From: Capronia americana | Lineage: Eukaryota > Ascomycota > Eurotiomycetes > Chaetothyriales > Herpotrichiellaceae | NCBI GenBank assembly: GCA_016110215.1 | Contig: JADWQD010000003.1 | Span: 1,612,001 to 1,676,000, forward strand | DNA length: 64,000 nucleotides | Reading direction: 5' to 3' | Shown: one piece after another, positions 33,422 to 44,097 of the stretch | How the letters are laid out: each line of letters begins with the position of its first letter | Position numbering within the stretch: the first letter of the stretch is position 1 | Notes under the pieces: model-generated | Databases searched by the model: none | What the model saw: only the letters and a program-made list of their open reading frames with translations | What the model was told of the DNA's origin: nothing | Made by a program: the position numbers and the translations under genes

Positions 33422-33831
33422 ATGCCGGCACTCTCGCGCTTACTGGTCCTTGTCGGGCTCCTGTCACTGTTCCATGCGTAAAGTGCTCCTCTCGTCCTGG
33501 GCGAATGTGCGATTAACAGAAGTCCAGAGCCTATTCCGCCCACGAATTTTCAACCCTCTCCACCAAAATCCACAAGAATGCCGCCCTGCCTTTAGACATC
33601 AAGCTCGAAACCCTGGTGTCTGTGTTCCTTGCGTGTTTCGGCCTTGTGCTGGGGTCCGATCCATTGAAGCCCGTTAGTTGGAGCGCCTGGGCCGGACAGA
33701 TTGAACGAGAGGGCGGAAGAGCGAATCCGTTTCGAGGACTCGAGGAGAGGGTCGGATTCATGGATATCAGAGCGCAGAGGAGGGAGTTTGCACAGTGGGT
33801 GAAACAGCAGGGCGGGGCCCAGACGAAATAA
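33422..33831 (+). CDS. EMC5: ER membrane complex subunit 5 (EMC5/MMgT family)
   Basis: Two exons, 33422-33477 and 33528-33831; 119 residues, normal for EMC5. It begins MPALSRLLVLVGLLSLFHAA, a first membrane span, followed by AYSAHEFSTLSTK, the conserved AYSAxE-H-x segment. The second span is LETLVSVFLACFGLVLG. The C-terminus has WSAWAGQIERE and the family signature LEERVGFMDIRAQRREFAQW. Known role: part of the ER membrane complex, which inserts tail-anchored and multi-spanning proteins; the family was earlier described as membrane magnesium transporters. A nearer acceptor (after TTAACAG) breaks the frame, whereas AGTCCAG restores the family sequence. Confidence 0.92.
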
Positions 33832-34215
33832 AAGAAGAAAGGAATCAACTGGAATGTCTGGTTGAGATTCGCAATGTCACATAACGGTCAATCTACACAT
33901 GTACGGTATCCCGACTCACACCTCCGGAACTGCGGAGAGTTGGATGACTGGAGCGAGCACCGTGATATCTGTGCACCAGGGTTAAAGGGACAGCGCCATG
34001 GCTCAGCAAGTCCTATGTGCAGCTCGGCTTCACGATTGCCCTCTCAAAAGTCCATATCGATTTTCCGACCCCAGCATCCGATCCAACCTTGACGAAGCAA
34101 TTCTGAGCCTGGAGGTATACCCTGATCGCCATGAGTAACGGCCGTCAGCTTGTCGTCTTTTTTTTTTTAGTTGATACCACTACGGTCGGTTCCGCTATCA
34201 GATGCATTTGCTAGT
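33832..34215. other. Convergent intergenic gap
   Basis: 384 bp between the 3' ends of EMC5 and the hydrolase. It contains a T(10) run near 34159. Nothing else recognised. Confidence 0.6.
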
Positions 34216-35079
34216 TTACAGCTGGCGGATCAACTGGGAGAGCGCCTTTTGCACACCTTCCAAGTCCTGCAGGATCATTTGATGCCCGCTTCTCACCACA
34301 AACACTTCAGTCGGTCCTCCAAGCAGCCTGCCAATATCCTTCGATCTCTGAGGCGGGCTGATCATGTCCTTGTCACCAGCGACAAAAATAGCCGGGCACG
34401 TTATCAGACTGTAATCTGGATCCACATGATCATCGCTTGCGACCATTTCAGCAGTGGCAGCATATGCTTCAGGAGAGCACGACGCAACGGCTTGCCGAAC
34501 CTCTTGTTGATGCGCATCCCAATTCTCTCGATCCGCCGGAAAATTCGTCTTGATGGCAATCTCACCAACTGCATCCATGCCACGTTGACGCGCTGTGGCG
34601 GCAAGATCCCGCATTCGCTGCTGTGCTGGCAGGATTCCTTTGATCGAACGGCCTACCCCCAAGAGCAGAAGGCCCGCCACATCGGTGGGGTATTGGGCAG
34701 CATAATGGAGGCTGATGATGCCGCCGAGCGAGTGCCCGATGAGGAGGACTGCTCTGCTGTCACCGGTGCCGTTGCCGTTGATCGCGGGGGTCGAAAGATA
34801 TTCTTCGACATGTGTGATGAGATCGTGTAAGTCGGAGACATGCCGTGCAAAGGAAAGAGGCTGGGTCGGATTGAGTGGTGTTTTTCCAAACCCTTCAATG
34901 TCTACGCTGATGACTTGATAATTGGGCGGTATGGAGGGAAGGAGCTGTTGAAACGTCTCTGTCGAACCACCTAGTCCATGCAGCAACACCGCGAGAGGGC
35001 CTTTCTGGTTGCCGCTGGCGATATAGTGAATATTGGTGCCATTCAATGTAAGATGGTGCTTCGATACACTCGCCATCAT
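34216..35079 (-). CDS. Alpha/beta hydrolase
   Basis: Single exon, 287 residues, no signal peptide. It has the oxyanion block VLLHGLGGSTETF, the nucleophile elbow GHSLGG (Ser117), a probable acid in FVAGDKDMIS (Asp236) and the catalytic His in RSGHQM (His266). The overall pattern resembles 3-oxoadipate enol-lactonases and related carbon-carbon or ester hydrolases, but that is a broad group. It is cytosolic by sequence. It is divergent from the first XanA-like dioxygenase across a 443-bp promoter with two TCGGCCGA sites, so it is likely co-regulated with the cluster and may open or hydrolyse an oxidised ring product. Substrate unknown. Confidence 0.85.
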   Translation of the reverse strand: MMASVSKHHLTLNGTNIHYIASGNQKGPLAVLLHGLGGSTETFQQLLPSIPPNYQVISVDIEGFGKTPLNPTQPLSFARHVSDLHDLITHVEEYLSTPAINGNGTGDSRAVLLIGHSLGGIISLHYAAQYPTDVAGLLLLGVGRSIKGILPAQQRMRDLAATARQRGMDAVGEIAIKTNFPADRENWDAHQQEVRQAVASCSPEAYAATAEMVASDDHVDPDYSLITCPAIFVAGDKDMISPPQRSKDIGRLLGGPTEVFVVRSGHQMILQDLEGVQKALSQLIRQL

Positions 35080-35249
35080 GGTTCCCCGTCGCCCACTGTC
35101 GCGAAATCAAGGTGTCCTAGAAACGAACGGTGACTGGCAACTACCTCTATGCATGCTTCCTTGCTTGCGGCTCACGGTCCAGCACCGGCACCTACTATCA
35201 CGAAGCCATGCTGTGGGCCCGAGCCTCGGCCGGATATTGGGATTCTGGC

Positions 35250-35257
35250 TCGGCCGA
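35250..35257. promoter_or_regulatory. TCGGCCGA palindrome, copy 1
   Basis: Perfect 8-bp palindrome with CGG/CCG half-sites directly abutting, as Zn2Cys6 dimers can bind. First of five intergenic copies in the cluster. Confidence 0.6.
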
Positions 35258-35347
35258 ACACGCCCACTATCACAACCGCGTATCTTGATCGGCGGATTCC
35301 AGATCTGGCCCAATATCTCTCATGCACAACATGAGAAGGATCGATCC

Positions 35348-35355
35348 TCGGCCGA
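35348..35355. promoter_or_regulatory. TCGGCCGA palindrome, copy 2
   Basis: Second copy in the same promoter, in a CCTCGGCCGATAT context, about 170 bp before the dioxygenase ATG. The CGGCCGATAT part recurs at 45526. Confidence 0.6.
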
Positions 35356-35522
35356 TATGCCCAAGCAGAGAGCCGGGCAGCTGTCGCCCCACTGCGACGC
35401 ACGACGAGGATCTTCTAGCCTAGAACCTGAGTATTGAAAAGCATTCTGACTTCGAAGCCACAATCCTCGTAGCAATCTGGCGACCACTGCAAGCGCCGTG
35501 CCTGATATCACCATTTACAACG

Positions 35523-36977
35523 ATGGTCGTCGAATCCCTCACAGAGGTCATCGCCCCGGAGGGCGTCAAAGCGAGACTCATCGCAACCCGGGCATCCGAC
35601 ATCACGCTGCCGCACGCCGAGAAGACTCATGGGCGTGTTGTCCCTGTCAAGCACCCAGCAGAAAGCAAGGTGGACTTTGGCGCCGAAATCTACGGGATCG
35701 ACCTGAACAAACTCACCGATGCCGACTTCGAGTTCATATCCGATGCATTGCACCGGCACAAGGTCTTGATCTTCAAGGAGCAGCCCGAAATGCTCACGCC
35801 GCAAAACCAATACTTGCTGACCGCAAACTTCGACCCGGACGAGACGACGGGGGGGTTCGCACATGGCGCCGACCCGTTCCTGACCTCTCACAACAACATC
35901 AACATCTACGGCATCCAGAGTCGGCCTGCCATCCCGGTTCAGCCTCAGGTGCACATTCTCGGACGAGGGGAGGTCCCAGAAGGTCACTATCAGTTCCCGC
36001 CCGGGTTCAAGGTCAAGGGTATCGACCATCATGATTTCCACCTTCCGCCTCACATTCCCAAAGCAGAGCGTGAGAAAGGAGCCAGTCGGTTCTACCAGTG
36101 GCACTGGGACGGCGCGCTGTACAACATCCCACCTCCCCGTGTTGGCTGTCTCCTGGCTGTCCGCACTCCCAAGGGCCCCGACGTCACTGTCCGCTGGGAC
36201 GACGGCACCGGAACGGAGATGACCATCGCGCCTGGGGCGACGGCCTATGTTGCCGGGTCGAGAGCGCTCGAACTCCTCGACGACGAAACGAAACAAACAG
36301 TGCTCCACAGCCGGATAGAGTACGCGCCACACGCATTCAAGTGGATGTCGACCGCCCACAGCGCGAGACTAGGCCATATCCTAGAGACTGAAGGCCTGGA
36401 GCTGCCACGAGAGAAGCTCCCTCCTGTCGACGACAGCAAGATCTGCATCTATCCTATGGTGTGGACGAACCCCAAGACGGGCGAAAAGTCGTTGCAGGTC
36501 CACGGCCAAGGCGCAGTCAAGCTGTACCTCAAGAAAAGCGCCGACGGACAAGAGACAATCGTCGATGACTTGAAGCAAGTCCGGGACTTCATGCACAAGT
36601 AAGTAAAGATCTAACGTCTCGCGCTCGCTGCCGCTGTGAGACACTGGCTGTTGCTGTGGACGCATGCATGCATGATCTGGGAACTCGCTCGCTGACGAAA
36701 AATCACCAGGATTATGCGCCCGGCCATCTCGCCGGAGAACATATATGCGCACCGTCACGACGAGCAAGACGTCGTCCTATGGTACAACCGCGCGTTATGG
36801 CACAGCATTGTAAGTGGCAATGTTGCAAACACTCCCCTTCCTACATTGGCGGTGCGCCATCTTGGAAAAATTGGCTGACGTGTACTTGTGTACAATTAGA
36901 CCGAATTTCCCGAGTCCTATGGGCCTAGAATCATGCATCAATGCAACATTGCAGCATCGGATCATCCCACGGGTTAA
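35523..36977 (+). CDS. XanA-like Fe(II)/2-oxoglutarate dioxygenase 1
   Basis: Three exons: 35523-36598, 36710-36809, 36900-36977; 417 residues. It belongs to the TauD/TfdA fold, closest by motif to fungal xanthine dioxygenase XanA, which hydroxylates xanthine to urate with 2-oxoglutarate. The iron facial triad is visible: His194-x-Asp196 in QWHWDGALY and His390 in NRALWHSI; Arg402 in GPRIMHQ is the expected 2OG anchor. XanA-type blocks are KGPDVTVRWDDGTG, APGATAYVAGSRAL, EYAPHAFKWM and the ending HQCNIAASDHPTG. The N-terminal third holds DFGAEIYGIDLNKL and HKVLIFKEQ, conserved in the fold. It is cytosolic. Substrate specificity cannot be fixed: xanthine, a methylated xanthine or another heterocycle are all possible. 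A paralogue lies 3 kb downstream. Confidence 0.88.
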
Positions 36978-37241
36978 TGGAACGGAGAGGCATCGATGGG
37001 GTTGCTTGAATTATGGAAATCCAACGTTTAGGGACGATGCGCACACAGTGCCAGCCGTATGCGCTGTTACTTCGTAGTATCCCTGGAGCGATGCATCGGA
37101 GGATGAAGGGCGACGACGCCAAAGCGAACGGCTAGCTGGAAAGCATACAGCGGTGGATACTGCAGCTTTCATGACATGCCTGAAAAGTGGCACGGAAGAA
37201 AAAGTAGTATATAAGAACTCCTTAGTCTCGGCCTTGGAAAA

Positions 37242-39562
37242 TTAAAATTGGAATCCAAACCCCTGATTAGCAAACGAAAGCAAGCTGTCGAATGTCCGAG
37301 TGCCGTCCCCATGGCCCAAGGACATATCCCATATCCGATCCGCGTCTGCCGGCAGAGTGAACGGCTCGTCCACCCCGATCACCAGGGGACTTTCCACGAC
37401 GAGCTGAGGCCGGACTACATCCGATTCTGCCGAACCAGAAGTGGTGGTTTGGCGATCCTTTTGCATCTTTCGACTTGCGCCCGGGGAGGGAGATGTTCGA
37501 TTGTTGTCAGCACCAACACCAGTACCGACACCAGCACCAACACCAACATCACAGAACGAGCGGGCGAACTCGGCGACATTAAACCCTCGGCGTCGTCGTT
37601 TCCTTGGTGTCGTCCCGTCGTCCCGAGTGGTAGTTTCGTTCTCGAGGAGTGGTCTCTTGCGACTCTCGGCGCGGCTGGCGACTTGCTTCTGCAGGGCGTT
37701 CAACACCTTGACACCACGGGCCGCGATCATGCTCTTCTGCCGACACAGGTGGAGGTGTTGGATCGTTTGGTCGACGAGGCTGTGTGCGGCGGCGTCCTGA
37801 GCAGAAGGGGCCGCCGCCGACGAGTGGAGCATGTCAAAACATATCACGATGCAGGCGGCGACGGAGAACGCCTGGTGCGTCCACAGCATAGGGCTGGACT
37901 CGTCCTTGCTGCTGGCGAGGTATTCCTTCAGGATCGTGTTCGCGGCAGCCAGGCACGTCCGGCGCGTGAAGGCGAAGACCGGGTTCGCGAAACTGAGACC
38001 TAGAAACTTCCTAGAAAGGAGAGGATGAAGTTAGCCCGAATGATGCTCTGACTGGACTGGACTGGACTTCCTGCTTCGTAAAAGAATCCTCCTACATACC
38101 GGTGGATCATGATGATTTTGTGGGCCGAGCTCATCGCAATGGCTCGGCGTGCCCAGGGAATATAGCATGGCCAGTTCTCATCAAAGGCCGTGTTCGCGAG
38201 AAAGGGAGGCCTTCCAGTAGCCAGGGACCGCATCTTCTTGTCGTGAACCAGAACGGCCTCGTGTTTCGTGTATAATGTGTTGGACAGGGCCATGACGTCC
38301 TGAAGAGCGGGCATGATTGCCGCGATCTGGGCGAGAAATCGGCAGAAGCTGGTGACGGTCGGCTCTGCCTCGGGCAGTTCATGCAGGTTCTCGTCGCAGT
38401 TCTTGGGGGCCAAGGACAGCGAGTGCAAGGGGTTGATCGAGTAGGATTCCGAAAAGGCCGTGCTGAACCAGTCCTGCGTGCAGAGCTCTTGCCAGACGCG
38501 ACGGCCGGTTTCCAGCTGGACGGCCCCGCCCCGGGCGTCTTCATCCAGCCTGTGCAAGCCCAGGCTCTGCGCGATGCGGACGGCCGAGGCCAGCATGACG
38601 GACTGGGTGTTGGAGTGGCCCAGCATGTGGGCGGTATTGGTCAGGGCGGCGATCGCCTGGACGGCGTGCAACGAGTGGTGGGCCGTGAAGTTGGCTGCGT
38701 TCAAAGATCTGATGACGGCCTTGTACCATTTCTGCGACAGTAACCGGGCTTCGTGTTCGTCGAACCCCCAGCCTCTGGCCTCGTGCGCCGGGGCCGACGT
38801 GATGGTCCCGGCCATGATGGAAAACAACAGGGCAACCCATTGTAGATTGAGCCCGGCCGAGTCGAACTCGCCGTTGTGGTCGGTGTAGAATGAATCCAGC
38901 TGCTTGGAGAAGGTCGGTGCGAAATACGAGCCGTGGAACCAGAGCATGCAGTTGTTGTGATAGTCGACCAGCTGGTACACTTGGCGTCGCGACGGGAGCA
39001 GCAACTGTAACCACAAGACCAGGTTCGTGTCCGGAGACAAGGCCCCGTCAAGGTCCTCGCCCGCCGGACTGGTGCCAATGCCGTCGTCGCACTCGGAAAC
39101 CCGGAGGGCTTCTGGAGAAAGCATGCCTTTCTCCGGGTCTTTCATGCGGCCCCAGGCCAGGAATTCCAGCACCGTCACTGCATCTTCGAGGTCCGAGTCC
39201 TGGCTAGGCGAGGCCGACCGACGAAGCTGCGCGCCGTCTCGGCCGACAGCTTGTTCTTCGGGGGTTGGAGTCAGAGACCGAAGAAGAGCTGGGCCAGACT
39301 CTCCATTCTGCTGTTGTAGGGCCGCCTCGAGCTCGGCCACGCGCCTTCGAAGCGCGTTGCAAGCAGCGTCGTCGTCCGCATGCCCAGGGGCGAGCATGTC
39401 GCTGTTGCTCTGAACGTTGAGCTCGCCGGGTTCAGCACGTCCGCACTCGGCGGGTGTGCCTCTCCTGACACAATTGTCGCATGGGACTTGCTTGTCGCAC
39501 TTGACCTTGCGGCGGGTGCAGATTCGACAGGCGAGTCTTTTCCGAGGTAATACGACAGACAT
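37242..39562 (-). CDS. Zn(II)2Cys6 regulator of the dioxygenase cluster
   Basis: Two exons, 39562-38100 and 38010-37242; 743 residues. The zinc cluster is right at the N-terminus: RLACRICTRRKVKCDKQ and PCDNCVRRGTPAEC. A fungal-specific transcription factor domain follows (YHNNCMLWFHGSYFAPTF, AVRIAQSLGLHRLDED, RRVWQELCTQDWFSTAF), a typical xenobiotic/catabolic regulator layout. The second exon ends in a low-complexity region: a basic RKRRRRGFNV patch and a GVGAGVGTGVGA repeat encoded by a CACCAA-rich minisatellite. The start is the first ATG before the cluster. It is central in the block, divergent from the second XanA-like gene, with TCGGCCGA in the shared promoter and one copy inside its own coding sequence (39239-39246). 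It is the best candidate to bind that motif, by inference. Confidence 0.87.
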
Positions 39563-39719
39563 TGTTGGTGGCAAGAACCATGTCGATGAAAGTCCTCCTG
39601 GTCGTGGCCATCTTTGTCAATTGCTGGACCCGAGAGCTGAAAGTTAGCCATGGTGATGGGCGTCCGTGTGCTCGGAGGACCGACGCCGACTGATAAGGAT
39701 GAACGTGATAAGCAGCTAC

Positions 39720-39739
39720 TGTACGAGGTACCTCGTACA
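39720..39739. promoter_or_regulatory. 20-bp perfect palindrome
   Basis: TGTACGAGGTACCTCGTACA reads the same on both strands, with no spacer. It lies 158 bp before the regulator's ATG. It may be an operator or a member of the TACGAG microrepeat family. Confidence 0.6.
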
Positions 39740-39961
39740 TAATTGATAGTCCAAGCTACACCGTGATTCGTCTTCGCTGCAGCCCGTCCGGAGTCCTCAA
39801 CCTTCAATCATTCATTGCATCCGGTGTCCAAATTGACAATAGGCGTGTCGCGCCTATTGGTGAGAGTATTGCCTCCGTTTGTCCCGGTAATTCTGGCAGA
39901 TCCGAGCTCTGCCAATGTGCCCTCGTGTATTGCGGATTAGCGATAACAGACATGTCCTGAG

Positions 39962-39971
39962 CTCGGCCGAG
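39962..39971. promoter_or_regulatory. CTCGGCCGAG palindrome, copy 3 of TCGGCCGA
   Basis: 10-bp perfect palindrome between the regulator and the second XanA-like gene, 179 bp before the latter's ATG. Confidence 0.6.
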
Positions 39972-40149
39972 GCAGGCCACCACCAGTGGCCATGCTCGAT
40001 AATCTAATCCGAAGGTCATTACGAGCTCTCTAATTGATTCGAGAGACGTGGACAACAAGTGACTATTGACTCGGTCTGATAAATCATTGTCCTGGCAGTC
40101 CAGCGGTGGATTTCAGCACATCAAACTCGCCCATTTCGACACAGCAGAC

Positions 40150-41578
40150 ATGTCTCCAGCCGCGCTTACACCAGAGCCGACCTTCCAAGTTTTGCCCGTG
40201 ATAAAGCGTAAAGAGCAAAAGTTCAACTTCGGCGCCGTAGTCGAAGGCTTAGACCTCAATGATATCTCCGGTAATCATTGATACATTGCCCACTGGTTTT
40301 GATCGCATTGCTAACGTGTGTTCCAAGACGATGATCTCAAGAGACTGAAAGAGACAATCTGGACGCACAAGGTCATTGTCGTCAAGGGGCAGAATGACCT
40401 GACCCCCAAGAAACACTGGGAGCTGGTCACCCGGTTCGACCCCGATGCTTCTCAGGTTCATAGCCACGGCGACTTGAAGACATTCCAACAGAAAGGCGGT
40501 GTGCTCTCCAAGTCGCGAGATGTCTACGGCATTCCTGGGGCCGAGAACGTGCGGTTGATCGGGAAAGGATACCAAGGTAATAGGCGACACCATTCCCATT
40601 CGCATCCCCCACTCATCATACGATATCTTGCAGCGGAGGCTGTAATAGCATGAAAGAAGCTGACCAAGAATCGATAATACTGCTAGGCGACGACCACTAC
40701 GGGCTTAAAAACCTCAATGTGAAAGGCTTGTCCAACGACTTCCATGCCGACCCTCCCGACGAGAAAGAATTCGCTGAGGGCATCACGCGCTTTCAAAGGT
40801 GGCACATCGACGCACCGCTGTATGCGCGCGATCCGGCGTGGTTCACCACTCTGCGCGCTCTCAAGCTCCCTTCTGGCCCGGACGTGACGATCCGGTGGGA
40901 CGACGGCTCCGGCTTGAGCATGCAAGCCCCTCCCGGGCTGACTGCCTTCTTCAGCACCTCGCAGCTGTACGACATGCTCAGCGAAGAGGAAAAGCAGCTG
41001 GTCGACCATAGCTGGGTCGAGTACGCACCACATCCGTACATGTGGATCGAGAACTGCAAGGCGCCGTCCACGGGTCTCGGCCTGAAGTCCGAGGGGAAGG
41101 AACACACCATCGAGGAACTAGGCGACTATGACGAGCACGACGTCAAGAGAGTGAGTTCTTTCACACACTGTTCTACCTAAGCTGGTGAGCTCGAGCCCTA
41201 CATACTAACCACCTTCGTAATTAGTACCCCTGTGTATGGATCAACCCCGTGACCGGTGAAAAGGCGTTCCAGGTCCACGGCCTGGCGGCGCGAAAGCTCT
41301 TCCTGCGGTCTTCCGTCGACGAACAGCCCAAGGTCGTCGACGACGTGGTTGAAATACGCGCCTTCCTGCACGATATCCAGACTCGAGTCCTCCGGCCAGA
41401 GTATATCTGGCTGCCGGAGGTCGAGGAGGGCGATATCGTCATGTGGGACAACTACGGCGTGTTCCATACAGCTGTGGATTATCCGTTGGAGAAGTACGGA
41501 CCCCGGACCATGCATCAGGCGAACATTGGAGCGAGCAAGGGGCCAGTGGGACCGGTACCGATTCCTGCTGTGGGCTGA
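40150..41578 (+). CDS. XanA-like Fe(II)/2-oxoglutarate dioxygenase 2
   Basis: Four exons: 40150-40270, 40328-40576, 40687-41150, 41225-41578; 395 residues. It has the same fold and order of blocks as the gene at 35523: FNFGAVVEGLDLNDI, WTHKVIVVKGQNDL, His163-x-Asp165 in RWHIDAPLY, SGPDVTIRWDDGSG, EYAPHPYMWI, INPVTGEKAFQVHG, distal His359 in YGVFHTAVDYP and Arg372 in GPRTMHQANIGAS. Iron and 2OG ligands are thus all kept. The two paralogues differ widely outside the motifs and in intron positions, so this is not a recent duplication; they probably act on different intermediates. EYAPHPYxW is also the form found in XanA. It is divergent from the cluster regulator. Confidence 0.88.
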
Positions 41579-41901
41579 AGCATTTCCAAATGGAATGGCA
41601 AGATATATGCCTGTACATTATAGTCAGGCGTCGCCCCCGACCCCTTTGATCTATTATATCCTTTGAATTGAGTCACATTAGCGCAGAAGTGAAATGCCGT
41701 GATCGGGTTATGCCAATTTTGCTGGTCGTTTTTGTTTTCGATCACTCCTTTCCAAGGTATAAATGGATTGACGTTACGTGGTATGTATCATGCATCCAGC
41801 ACAACGCTGCACAGAGTACCGTAGGTCCCTAGAGCCTCCATCTCTGTCTTTGTACGCGTATAGCACTTGCTGTTTCGGCCATGTAGCACTTGCCTAGGGA
41901 T
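41579..41901. other. Short intergenic gap
   Basis: 323 bp between the second XanA-like gene and the interrupted hypothetical frame. Nothing recognised. Confidence 0.5.
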
Positions 41902-43125
41902 ATGGACTGCAGTGGTCTTGGTCGGCAGCTCGTTGACATGTCGTCTCATGTTTTCTCCAGTTTCTCAGGATTTGCTAGCTTCGTCTTTGCTGCAGCAAAT
42001 ACAAGGAAAGCCACAAATTCTTACGATCATATCATCTCCGTCTGGATCGATTCGCCGGGCGGGTATAAAATTCCGTCGGACTACAAAACGCTCGAGCTGG
42101 CTTCACTTTTGGAAGACGCAGTCCGCCAGTTTGAGAGCAACACTGGCTATTCCATCCCCGTTACCGCCCCTGCTGGTTTGTTGGGCGATATTACCGCGGG
42201 ATGACTGTGGCGGCCGACATTGTACCTTGAGTCGGAGGGGGTTCGCAATGCTAAGCATGTATACGGGGTGATCCCAGTACCTGCCTATCCCCTTCCGCTG
42301 CTTAAGGGGGTGACGCCGCTCAGAGCCATTTGTCAAGAATTTAGGAACTCTCGCTCATTCAGATCATCCAGATATTCGGAATTATTCGAGGACGCCCAAA
42401 CTGCCAAGGTAATTGCGGCCCTGAGGCCGGTGATTAGGGAGCGGCCTCAGTCGACGATCACGAAGCTTCAACAAAGTTACTTTGTCGCAAGGGCAGACTT
42501 AACAGCCCCGAGACATCGCGGTCATGGCACTCTCGATGCCATCGACGACCTTCTCTACCAATATCCGTTTGATGCGCAGAGAGGTGACTGGAATATAAAG
42601 AAAGTTGATCATCACGATCTTGTGTACAAGCTGGTTGCCGCCGCATTGGGCCTCAACGCAACCGTCTGTCAAAAGCAAGGACTTCATCTGATGACCTCTC
42701 TTCACGAACCGCCCTGTATCGGCCTTATGAGATCCGCGGTCTTTTCGCCGACCGACATCTCAACGGACGACGAATTTCGGACGACGCGACATAGAGCTAG
42801 CTTTGCAACATTGTGTGTGGTGAAACCTGAATGCGGACAACCGTGCCTCCTGTTCGAAGCAGCTTACGCTCGCATGGCTCCTTTCCTGGACGGTGGAGGA
42901 CCAACGATCGTTCTGGACGTGGCAGGCGTGTGGGTCCCGACCAAGATCGCTTCATTCATTGACTTGCAACTCATGGTACATGACTCGGGTCGAGACGCTC
43001 AACTCGGGAGAGCCACGTATCTAAACCATTTTGGCGCCGAGTGGCATCGAATGACCAATGATGGCGCCCGCAATGAGGACATCCAGAACGAAGCCAGGAT
43101 GGGAGAGCGGCCCTCGCGCTTTTAG
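41902..43125 (+). pseudogene. Hypothetical reading frame broken by one in-frame TGA
   Basis: One reading frame runs from ATG 41902 to TAG 43125 (about 407 codons) with a single interruption, TGA at 42202-42204. The upstream part (100 residues, starting MDCSGLGRQLVDM) and the downstream part (307 codons) are in the same frame. A long frame of this kind is unlikely by chance. I recognise no domain. The downstream part has LDAIDDLLYQYPFD, LVYKLVAAALGLN and TIVLDVAGVWVPTK. There is no in-frame ATG near the start of the downstream part, so it cannot stand as a gene alone. Possible readings: a recent pseudogene with a point mutation, an intron that removes the stop (no convincing splice pair seen), or stop readthrough. 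It lies inside the dioxygenase cluster. Confidence 0.45.
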
Positions 43126-44097
43126 CCGTTGTGTCTGTTATCCGTTGTTGTGCTCTTCATTTTTCTGAAAGTGCTCGAGCAGGTTCTCTTCGCGCCTTTA
43201 TTTTACCAGGTGCATCCGGATTCGCGACAAACGTGTAGCGTGGGACCTGAATATTGGAGGGTTCGCAGCACGGCCCAGAGTCTGTGACACGACTTTGATC
43301 AAGCGGAGGTCATATCCATCCGAGGCCCTCTAGAAGATCTCGGAGGATCTGAGAAACAGGCAATAAATCGGCACAGCTCGACTGGACGCTGGGTGTGGCT
43401 ACGGAGCCTGAGAGCAGGAGAATAGCAACAACTTCTAGCTTGCCACGCCTTTGTAAGTCTCGCCGGAGGCTTTGACATCTGTTCTCTTTACACACACCGG
43501 CTTGTCGGAGCTTTTGTTCTCGGCGTCCTCGTTGTACCAATATGCGCCACTATGGGCGTGGCTGACGGCTGCTCGGCCGGCGCCTGGTGAGGTTTGGGAG
43601 CGCTGACGAGTGACGGACGACCTTACAGCATTCCCGATCACAATGCAAACTGGACGTCGACGAGTGTGCGAGGTCTGTCAAGCTGTGGTTCAATCTTAGA
43701 GCAACCGGTGGATTAAGAGCTGGCCGGACGCCCTCTGTAAGAATCTAACTTAACCATATCTATCGAATCTTTTGTTCCGTCGCCCAGTTGGCCCTTTCAG
43801 CAGGAGAGAGAACAGTAAAAAGCTGTGTGTGACGATGCCTTCAAAATCAATTGACATCCGAGGCATCTTGAATACACAGACTTGACTCTCCACCCGCACA
43901 CTGGCTGGTCGCAACGATTTCCTGTGCAGACCATGTGATTTACCACCGCAAATAGGATTGCTCATCTACGGGTACCCCTACCGACTCTCGTTCGTTCTAG
44001 GGCGACTCTCGTTCGATATGCTGAGCCCTTTGCTCTCGGTCGGCGGTACATCTGAAGTCTGGCTGACCCATCTTCATGCCCACTGCCGTGCTCCCTC
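43126..44097. other. Intergenic region
   Basis: 972 bp. It has a 13-bp direct repeat CGACTCTCGTTCG at 43982 and 44003 and a TCGGCCGG near copy of the cluster motif (43573). No gene recognised. Confidence 0.5.

Larger units (their letters stand above)
35080..35522. promoter_or_regulatory. Divergent promoter 1 of the dioxygenase cluster
   Basis: Shared by the hydrolase and the first XanA-like gene. It contains TCGGCCGA at 35250 and 35348, a near copy (TCGGCCGG, 35226), and two CTATCAC stretches (TGATAG on the minus strand) near 35192 and 35268. Confidence 0.65.
39563..40149. promoter_or_regulatory. Divergent promoter 2 of the dioxygenase cluster
   Basis: 587 bp shared by the regulator and the second XanA-like gene. 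It holds CTCGGCCGAG (39962-39971), five HGATAA sites (39691, 39706, 39941, 39998, 40078) and a 20-bp palindrome (39720-39739). Confidence 0.7.

Noticed and set aside
38381..39207. Plus-strand frames of 105-142 codons across 38.4-39.2 kb
   Set aside because: They are antisense shadows of the Zn2Cys6 regulator's large first exon.
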